Below are positions 57,387 to 64,000 of a stretch of 64,000 nt of DNA, piece by piece. Under the pieces are notes generated by a model that saw only the letters and a program-made list of their open reading frames with translations, was not told the DNA's origin and searched no databases. Position 1 is the first letter of the stretch, and each line of letters opens with the position of its first letter. The stretch spans positions 1 through 64,000 of the forward strand of contig CALNZC010000039.1 in NCBI GenBank assembly GCA_942490895.1, given 5' to 3'. A program made the translations under genes and the position numbers. The stretch comes from JAGNXB01 sp942490895. GTDB lineage: Bacteria; Bacteroidota; Bacteroidia; Chitinophagales; Saprospiraceae.

Positions 57387-58060
57387 AATTGTTGAATTGT
57401 GGAATCGTTGTGATTTGGAGAATTGTAGTAAGTAGAAGCTATTAGTGGAATTGTAGAATGTAGAAGTGAGTAGGGTTTCTATGTGTATGCCTTTGAAAAG
57501 TTAGAGGTCTGGCAAGTTGGCCAGGCCTTTACAGAACAGATCTATCGGATCACGACACCTTTCCTGATCATGAAAAATTCTGGTACAGCAGTCAGTTGAG
57601 AAGATCAGCAATGAGTATTTCTGTGAATCTGGCAGAAGGATCTGGAAGAGCTTCCTCGAATGATAAGGCGCACTTTACCAATATGTCCTATACCAGTGCA
57701 CTCGAAGTGATCGATCACTTGATCGGTGTCTATGACCTCAACTATATCTCTGAGGAAGGCTATGTTTCCCTGCGCCAGGATCTGGATCACATCATCAACA
57801 AATTGAATGCGTTGTACAAATACTATGCCAGGTCAATCAGAAGTCAAAATGAAACATGAAGAAACCAGCTTGAAAAAGAAATGTGCTGTGCTTTGAACAA
57901 CTACCCGATTACATGCAGTTACACAGTTACACAGTTCTCCAGTTTTACAGTTACACAGTTTGCCAGTTCCCCAGTTACACAGTTCTCCAGTTCTCCAGTT
58001 CTACAATTCTACAGTTCTACCCATCCTCGTTCTACATTCAACATTCTACGTTCTACTGAT
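57387..58060. repeat. Complementary octamer tracts flanking S23 gene 6
   Basis: Left tract 57387-57470 (GAATTGTAGAATGTAGAAG) and right tract ~57905-58060 (CAGTTACA, CAGTTCTC, CAGTTCTA octamers, then CTACAATTCTACAG and TTCTACATTC) contain mutually complementary 10-14-nt words such as TAGAATTGTAGAA / TTCTACAATTCTA. The right array has at least twelve octamer units. Confidence 0.75.
57483..57859 (+). pseudogene. S23/IVP four-helix-bundle protein gene 6, frameshifted
   Basis: GTG start at 57483 gives VYAFEKLEVWQVGQAFTEQI. One missing C near 57562-57566 shifts the frame; from ATG 57611 the frame is open (SISVNLAEGSGRASSNDKAHF, NKLNALYKYY). Corrected length ~125 aa. Fourth subgroup by sequence. 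Confidence 0.8.
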
Positions 58061-58117
58061 TTCGTTTAACATTCTATATTCTACGGTTTTCGTGCTTCAC
58101 TGTGCAACTAAAATTCC

Positions 58118-59179
58118 ATGTTCAACAAAGATTTATATAACACTCCTTATCACACAATAGATTTATCCGGCTACAAATTCCTGGTTTCCGGCGGAGCAGG
58201 ATTCATAGGATCTAATCTAGTAGAATACTTGCTTCGTTTTGGAGCAGGGCAAATGCGGCGGGTGCTGGACAATCTCAGGTAACGGTGGCTACTACGACAA
58301 CATAAAAAGATTTCATCACCCTCCCCAATTGCGAGTTTATCGAAGGCGATATCCGGGATTTAGAGACATGCCGCCAAGCGGTGGTAGGGATGGATTTCAT
58401 CTCCCATCAAGCGGCCTTGGGCTCGGTACCACGAAGTATATCTGATCCGATTAACTCTAACGAAGTAAACATCACCGGATTTTTTGGGCAATTTGCTGGT
58501 AGCCGCCAAGGACTCACCCACCTTGTAAAGCAGATAGGTGTACGCCATGAGCAGCAGCACCTATGGAGATAGCCCGAAGCTGCCCAAAGTAGAAGGGGAG
58601 GAGTGGTAGTCCACTTTCACCTTATGCGGTGACGAAGTTGGTGAATGAATTATACGCCGATGTATTTAGTAAGGTATATGGCTTTCACACCATTGGCTTG
58701 CGCTATTTCAATATATTCGGTCCCAAGCAAAACGCCAAAGCAACCCCTACGCTGCAGTGATCTCCCATTTTACGCCAACATTTTATTGAGGGCACCACCC
58801 CGACCATCTATGGCGACGGAGAAACCAGCCGCGATTTTACTTTCGTTCGAAAACGCCGTCCAAGCCAATGTAAAGACAATGCTAATAGGAGAGCCGAGTC
58901 AGGATTTCTCACCCCCCTCACTATTTAAACATCACGTTTTCAACGTCGCCTGCGGAGACCAAATCTCCAAACGAAATGATAAACATATTGCGCGAGATAA
59001 GTGGACAGAACATTAAAGCTAAATACGGCCCCGAACGTGCCGGGGATGTTCTCCACTCCAAGGCTAGTCTAGTTAAGTTGGATGAATTTTGTGGATACAG
59101 CCCCACGGTTGGATTTGCAGATGGATTAGGGATCGCCTATAGATGGTATGTTGTGAGTATGAATAAGATGTTGAGATGA
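58118..59179 (+). pseudogene. UDP-GlcNAc 4-epimerase-like gene (TviC/WbpP type), many frameshifts
   Basis: Fragments in changing frames spell a TviC/WbpP-type SDR epimerase: start ATG 58118, GYKFLVSGGAGFIGSNLVE, FIEGDIRDLETC, ISHQAALGSVPRSI, VYASSSSTYGDS-like region damaged near 58550, ELYADVFSKVYGFHTIGLRY, YGDGETSRDFTF, HVFNVACGDQIS, NILREISGQNIKAKYGPERAGDV. At least six indels. The end overlaps the NeuB-like start (ATGA), showing the original genes were coupled. Would interconvert UDP-GlcNAc(A)/GalNAc(A), partner of the dehydrogenase at 31.7 kb. Indel density suggests poor sequence quality here. Confidence 0.8.
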
Positions 59180-60163
59180 GTAAAGTATTTATTATTGCTG
59201 AAATAGCTCAAGCTCATGAGGGTAGTCAAATAGCCCATTCGTATAGATACTTTGGCAGCTTGTGGTGTGGATGCAAAATTTCAAACACATATCGCTAAGG
59301 CAGAGAGTAGTGAATTTGAAAATTTTCGTGTGAACTTCAGCTTTGAAGACAAAACCCGCTTTGATTACTGGAAGAGAATGGAATTTACGCATGAACAGTG
59401 GCGGGGATTAAAACAACATTGTGATGATGCCGCTGAGTTTATTTCGTCCCCATTTAGTTGTGCCGCGGTGGACATATTGGAGGATATTGGCGTTAAGCGA
59501 TATAAAATTGATCCGGAGAGATGACCAATTATTTGATGTTAAACAAAATTGCAAAGACAGGCAAGCCAATCATTCTGTCAGGGATGAGTGATTACAATGA
59601 ATTAAATGTAACCATTAATTTTCTAGAACCTTTCGATAATCATTTAAGTCTTTTACAATGTACCACAGCATATCCTACTCAGCCTGAGCAATGGGGTCTT
59701 CATGAAATACCTAATCTTAAAGCAAAATTCAATATTCCAATAGGATATTCCGATCATTCATCTGATAGCTACTGTTTGTATAGCTGCAACTGCAATGGGA
59801 GCAGAAATACTTGAATTTCATGCGGTTTTTAATAAAGGTATCGCTTGGACCAGATGCTAAAGCCTCCTTACCTTAGACGAAATAAAAAAATTGGTAGCAT
59901 CAGTTAGGAAGCTTGAAATATCATTTTTACAAGATTCTGACAAATCGGATGTATCTGTGTATAAGGAACTTAAAACATTATTTGGAAAATCTCTTGCCGT
60001 AAACAAGAATTTGCCCAAAAATCATTTTATCCGTTTTGAAGACTTAGAGAGTAAAAAGCCCGGAGATAAGGGGATTTCCGCAAAGGACTTTGAAAGTGTA
60101 TTAGGTAAAAGATTGAAAAAGTCAAAAAGTGAATGGGACTTTATTGAAGCGGATGATTTGTAA
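59176..60163 (+). pseudogene. NeuB-family sialic/pseudaminic-type acid synthase gene, frameshifted
   Basis: Starts MSKVFIIAEIAQAHEG (59176); then ACGVDA-KFQTHIAKAES, MEFTHEQWRGLKQHCDDA, FISSPFSCAAVDILEDIGVKRYKI, GEMTNYLMLNKIAKTGKPIILS-GMSDY, LLQCTTAYPT, IPIGYSDHS and a C-terminal SAF-like part (RSLAVNKNLPKN, GISAKDFESVLGKRL). These are NeuB-family motifs (PEP condensation with a HexNAc to a nonulosonic acid). About five single-base indels. The stop at 60161-60163 is followed at once by unrelated FAS1 sequence. Confidence 0.85.
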
Positions 60164-60165
60164 TA

Positions 60166-63070
60166 ACATGGCTTCGTTGATGTAAACACCTTCGCTGGTA
60201 ATTTTTACTGTAACATCTTTACCAAATACGGTTTCTATCATCTGGCCATCACTCAAATCTGAACTCATGGCTTTGGCTGCGACTACGTGGTACAGTAAAA
60301 TATCTGTTAATGCTCCACTTGGGTCTGCCAGCAAGTCATCCAATGTTCCTTCAGGAAGGGCTGCAAATGCATCGTCTGTTGGTGCAAATACGGTAAATGG
60401 TCCTTCACCCTGTAAAGTCTCTACCAATCCGGCGGCTACTACAGCTGCTTCCAATGTGGTGTGTGACTCACTGTCTACAATAATGTCTACTACTGTGGCA
60501 GGCAGGATATGACGGAACCAATACTGCATCGATTACATGAACTACTCCATTATCGGCTTCCAAATCTGCTACGGTTACCATGGCATCATTAATATAAACG
60601 CCATCCGCAGTTATTTTTACTGTAACATCTTTTCCAAATACAGTTTCTATCATTTGACCATCACTTAAGTCTGAACTCATTGCTTTGCCTGCTACTACGT
60701 GGTATAACAATATATCTGTTAATGCTCCACTAGGATCTGCCAGCAAGTCATCCAATGTTCCTTCAGGTAATGCTGCAAAAGCATCGTCTGTCGGTGCAAA
60801 TACTGTAAATGGTCCTTCTCCCTGTAATGTTTCTACCAAACCGGCAGCTGTTAATGCAGCTGTTAATGTGGTGTGGTCTGGACTGCCTACTACAATGTCA
60901 ACTACTGTGGCTGGAAGTAATGATGGTATCAATACCGCATCAATTACATGTACTACGCCATTATCGGCTTCCAAATCTGCTACGGTTACCATGGCATCAT
61001 TAATATAAACGCCATCCGCAGTTATTTTTACTGTAACATCTTTTCCAAATACAGTAGTAATCATTTGACCATCACTTAAGTCTGAGCTCATTGCTTTGGC
61101 TGCTACTACGTGGTATAACAATATATCTGTTAATGCTCCACTTGGGTCTGCCAGCAAGTCATCCAATGTTCCTTCAGGTAATGCTGCAAAAGCATCATCT
61201 GTTGGTGCAAATACGGTAAATGGTCCTTCTCCCTGTAAAGTCTCTACCAAACCGGCAGCTGTTAATGCAGCTGTTAATGTGGTGTGGTCTGGACTTCCAA
61301 CTACAATATCAACTACTGTGGCTGGCAAGAATGATGGTATCAATACTGCATCAATTACATGTACTACACCATTTTCTGCTTCCAAATCTGCTACGGTTAC
61401 CATTGCATCATTAATATAAACACCATCCTCCGTTATTGTAACTTTTACATCCTTTCCAAATACGGTGGTGATCATCTGACCATCACTTAAGTCTGAACTC
61501 ATTGCTTTGGCTGCTACTACGTGGTATAGTAAAATGTCTGTTAATTCTCCACTTGGGTCTGCCAGCTAGTCATCCAATGTTCCTTCTGGTAATGCTGCAA
61601 ATGCATCGTCTGTTGGTGCAAATACTGTAAATGGACCTTCACCCTGTAAAGTCTCTACCAAATCCGGCAGCTACTACGGCTGCTTCCAATGTGGTGTGTG
61701 ACTCACTATCTACAATAATGTCTACTACTGTAGCGGGCAGGAATGAGGGAATCAGTACCGCATCGATTACATGGACTACTCCATTATCGGCCTCCAGGTC
61801 GGCTACGGTTACCATTGCATCATTAATATATACTCCGTCTGAAGTAATTTTTACTGTAACATCTTTTCCAAATACGGTTTCTATTATCTGGCCATCACTC
61901 AAATCTGAACTCATGGCTTTGGCTGCTACCACATGGTAAAGTAAAATATCTGTTAAAGCTCCACTTGGATCTGCAAGCAGGTCATCCAATGTTCCTTCAG
62001 GTAATGCAGCAAATGCATCGTCTGTTGGTGCAAATACTGTAAATGGTCCTTCACCCTGTAATGTCTCTACCAAACCAGCAGCTACTACTGCTGCTTCCAA
62101 TGTGGTGTGTGACTCGCTATCTACAATAATGTCTACTACTGTGGCGGGCAGGAATGAGGGAACCAGTACTGCATCGATTACATGGACTACTCCATTATCT
62201 GCTTCCAAATCTGCTACGGTTACCATGGCATCGTTGATATATACTCCGTCTGCAGTCGATTTTTACAGTAACATCTTTTCCAAATACAGTTTCTATCATT
62301 TGTCCATCACTCAAGTCTGAACTCATAGCTTTGCTGCTACTACATGGTACAGTAAAACTTCTGTTAATGCACCTTTTGGATCTTCCAAGTAAATCATCTA
62401 CTGTTCCTGCCGGTAATGCTGCAAAAGCTGCATCTGTTGGTGCAAATACGGTAAATGGTCCATTTGCACCTGACAAGGTCATCTCCAAACCAGCTGCAAT
62501 TACTGCTGCTTCCAATGTGTTGTGATCTGCGCTGTTTACAATAATGTCTACTACTGTGAGTTGTAGGAATGATGGAACCAATACTGCATCAATTACATGT
62601 ACTACTCCGTTATCAGCTTCCATATCTGCTACGGTTACCATGAGCATCGTTGATGAATACTCCGTTTGCATGGCAATCGTTACAGTTACATCTTTTCCAA
62701 ATAAAGTAGTCTACCATCTGTCCATTTGTCAAATCTGAACTCATACTTCGGCTGCTACTACATGGTAAAGTAAAACATCTGCTAATGCTCCACTTGGGTC
62801 TGCCAGTAAATCATGCAATGTTCCTTCAGGTAATGCTGCAAAGGCTGCATCTGTTGGTGCAAATACGGTGAATGGTCCATCGACCCTGTAATGTCTCTAC
62901 CAATCCGGCAGCAATTACTGCTGCTTAGAGTGGTGTGTGACTCACTATCCACGATAATGTCTACTACATTGTTTCAGGAGTAGTTGGAGGTATAACAACT
63001 GCATCAATTACATGAACAACTCCGTTGTCAGCCTGAATATCTGCAACTGTAACTTTTGCGTCATTCACAA
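60166..63070 (-). pseudogene. Seven-domain FAS1 (fasciclin) repeat protein, indels, truncated at both ends
   Basis: Seven tandem FAS1 domains of ~137 aa (411 bp), marked by FTVFAPTDDAFAALPEGT at ~60390, 60800, 61215, 61625, 62035, 62450 and 62865, each ending VTVADLEADNGVVHVIDAVL. FAS1 proteins are secreted adhesion modules. The longest clean stretch is 60468-61502. TAG at ~61567 replaces AAG, and single-base indels occur near 60510, 61660, 62255, 62330, 62640-62750 and 62930. The last domain stops after YINEAM at ~60165 and the first begins mid-domain at ~63070; no signal peptide or sorting domain is present in the window. Confidence 0.85.
60166..63070 (-). repeat. 411-bp FAS1 coding repeats, seven copies
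   Basis: Adjacent copies are near-identical in DNA (for example GCATCGTCTGTTGGTGCAAA recurs in most units), far more alike than FAS1 domains usually are, implying very recent duplication, gene conversion, or repeat-driven assembly trouble. Confidence 0.85.
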
Positions 63071-63363
63071 AAATCCCATTTCGCTGCCTCAGCTCTCTTT
63101 GCCATGGCCTCGGCTGCCTTCTCCTGTGCCACCTTCACGAACTCATCCCACTCCTCCACACTTCCCCAGACGAACACCTCTGCGGTGGCACACTGGACTA
63201 CGCGAGAAGGAAGGACACCTGCCTCCCCGTTCTTGTCGGTGTACGTCTGACCATCACCGAAGGTGACCCAGCACAACTCTGCCTGCGGCCCCACATGGGT
63301 GACACTGTCGAGAGGCACGTCACTTCGGGTGATACCCAACTTAGGAATCTGAATCGTTGCCAC
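63061..63363 (-). CDS. Hypothetical phage-type protein
   Basis: 100 aa, GTG start at 63363 (MATIQIPKLGITRSDVPLDS); alanine/lysine/glutamate-rich helix at the end (VKVAQEKAAEAMAKRAEAAKWD). Not recognised. The C-terminal codons read through the junction with FAS1 DNA at ~63070, so the natural end is probably missing. Clearly more GC-rich than the neighbouring FAS1 DNA. Confidence 0.5.
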   Translation of the reverse strand: MATIQIPKLGITRSDVPLDSVTHVGPQAELCWVTFGDGQTYTDKNGEAGVLPSRVVQCATAEVFVWGSVEEWDEFVKVAQEKAAEAMAKRAEAAKWDFCE

Positions 63364-63587
63364 TCTTGCTCTCCTTCACCCTCGCGATGGCGGACTCGGT
63401 TACGTCCGATCAACCCGCCTGTGTCTAGTTCAACGGTCCAGCTATCCAGCTTCTCGCTGTAGGCTTTGACTGTTCCTTCTTTCCAGCACCCTGGCCACCT
63501 GACCAGGATCTTGTCGTCGACTACAGGCTCAAAGAGCTTGAAGTCATCAGCGTCGTACTCCACCCCACCCATCAGGCGGGGGGACAT
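63198..63587 (-). CDS. Hypothetical phage-type protein, possibly frameshifted near its end
   Basis: Open for 129 codons from ATG 63587 (MSPRLMGGVEYDADDFKLFE); residues ~20-65 look like a small beta-barrel (KILVRWPGCWKEGTVKAYSE, WTVELDTG). The last ~55 codons overlap the next ORF in another frame and look non-coding, so the real gene probably ends near 63365 and an indel or assembly error hides its stop. Not recognised. Confidence 0.45.
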   Translation of the reverse strand: MSPRLMGGVEYDADDFKLFEPVVDDKILVRWPGCWKEGTVKAYSEKLDSWTVELDTGGLIGRNRVRHREGEGEQEWQRFRFLSWVSPEVTCLSTVSPMWGRRQSCAGSPSVMVRRTPTRTGRQVSFLLA

Positions 63588-63608
63588 GGAGGGCGTGCTT
63601 GCCGGGGC

Positions 63609-63827
63609 TCATATCCTTTTCCCGTCCAGGCTCACCCCCTGTTCATCGACTCCGTCAGCCACTGCCTTGATGGCGTCAGCCAATCGGCGTGCCTGATGCG
63701 GACGGTACAGCGCACCGAGCGAGAGGAACCCATGCTCAGCGTTGAGCTTGAGCTGCAGCTTCACCAGCTGCCCGTCACTCCCCATCACCGTGGTGCTCAC
63801 GTTGTTGTGTGACTCGACTACTTTCAT
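63609..63827 (-). CDS. Hypothetical phage-type protein
   Basis: 72 aa from ATG 63827 (MKVVESHNNVSTTVMGSDGQ...), overlapping the stop of the upstream partial ORF by four bases (ATGA). Not recognised. Tight packing of short ORFs is typical of phage operons. Confidence 0.5.
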   Translation of the reverse strand: MKVVESHNNVSTTVMGSDGQLVKLQLKLNAEHGFLSLGALYRPHQARRLADAIKAVADGVDEQGVSLDGKRI

Positions 63828-64000
63828 TCCACTACTCCCAGTATGCGAAGGGCACTGACGCCGCCAGCGAAGGTCACCGTCTTGCTCTTCACGTTCACGA
63901 TCTTCTGCGCATCCGGTGCACCCGGGTAGCAGATGAGTGGACCGTTGAGGAAGGTGTTAGGCCACGCCCAGTTCACCTCGATTCCTACCACCACAGACTC
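63824..64000 (-). CDS. Partial hypothetical protein at the window end
   Basis: The frame open from the window edge reads ESVVVGIEVNWAWPNTFLNG, then CYPGAPDAQKIVNVKS and ALRILGVVE before TGA at 63824-63826. Beta-rich; not recognised. It is the upstream partner of the 72-aa ORF by a 4-bp overlap. Confidence 0.45.
   Translation of the reverse strand, partial: ESVVVGIEVNWAWPNTFLNGPLICYPGAPDAQKIVNVKSKTVTFAGGVSALRILGVVE

Noticed and set aside
60685..61419. Plus-strand ORFs of ~107 codons repeated in the FAS1 region
   Set aside because: Each is the reverse-strand shadow of a FAS1 unit and recurs with the 411-bp period.

Overview
The window reads as a stretch of a Bacteroidota chromosome, most likely a Saprospiria-type bacterium. 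The taxonomic call is inference. It rests on a giant surface protein ending in a type B T9SS sorting domain, promoters matching the Bacteroidota form TTTG-N20-TAnnTTTG, a UpxY/NusG-like antiterminator at a polysaccharide locus, and scattered small four-helix-bundle (S23/IVP) genes. Both ends of the window carry many small indels. The last ~0.9 kb (63.07-64.0 kb) looks like unrelated phage-type DNA joined to the rest.

Layout. 1-12.2 kb: one giant secreted repeat protein (about 21 cysteine-rich 82-aa repeats, then two ~800-aa duplicated blocks, SprB-like repeats and the sorting domain). 12.3-23.7 kb: a complete uptake [NiFe]-hydrogenase island, with hypA-B-F-C-D-E and a tiny membrane protein on the minus strand, diverging from the small subunit, large subunit, cytochrome b and maturation protease on the plus strand. 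The small subunit has the six-cysteine proximal-cluster pattern of oxygen-tolerant enzymes. 23.9-26.2 kb: a sulfur module (two half-size YeeE/YedE membrane proteins and a type II sulfide:quinone oxidoreductase). Similar CRP/FNR-like palindromes precede both the hydrogenase and the sulfur module, so H2 and sulfide oxidation may be co-regulated and both feed quinones. 26.3-29 kb: a DUF2853 protein, a DinB-like protein and a repeat-rich spacer.

29.1-60.2 kb: an exopolysaccharide/capsule region. It holds a winged-helix regulator with its own promoter and operator, LhgO-like oxidase (frameshifted), WlbB-like acyltransferase, nucleotide-sugar dehydrogenase, UpxY-like antiterminator, sulfate activation genes cysC/cysD/cysN with a DUF2061 protein, two YjbH-like proteins around a lipoprotein, a WlbA-like oxidoreductase, a UDP-glucuronate-type epimerase, CpsB/YwqE-like phosphatase, Wza- and Wzc-like export proteins, and frameshifted TviC-like epimerase and NeuB-like synthase genes. 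Between them lie two DUF4143 ATPases, a PIN toxin pair, six S23/IVP genes (three broken) and one GxxExxY gene. Spacers here are full of degenerate 7- and 8-nt tandem repeats. The S23 and GxxExxY genes sit between tracts that are reverse complements of each other, which is the most unusual feature of the window.

60.2-63.07 kb: seven near-identical FAS1 (fasciclin) domains on the minus strand, broken by indels and cut off abruptly at both ends. 63.07-64.0 kb: small, tightly packed minus-strand ORFs of higher GC, probably phage and probably a chimeric join. No rRNA, tRNA, CRISPR array or recognisable insertion sequence was found.
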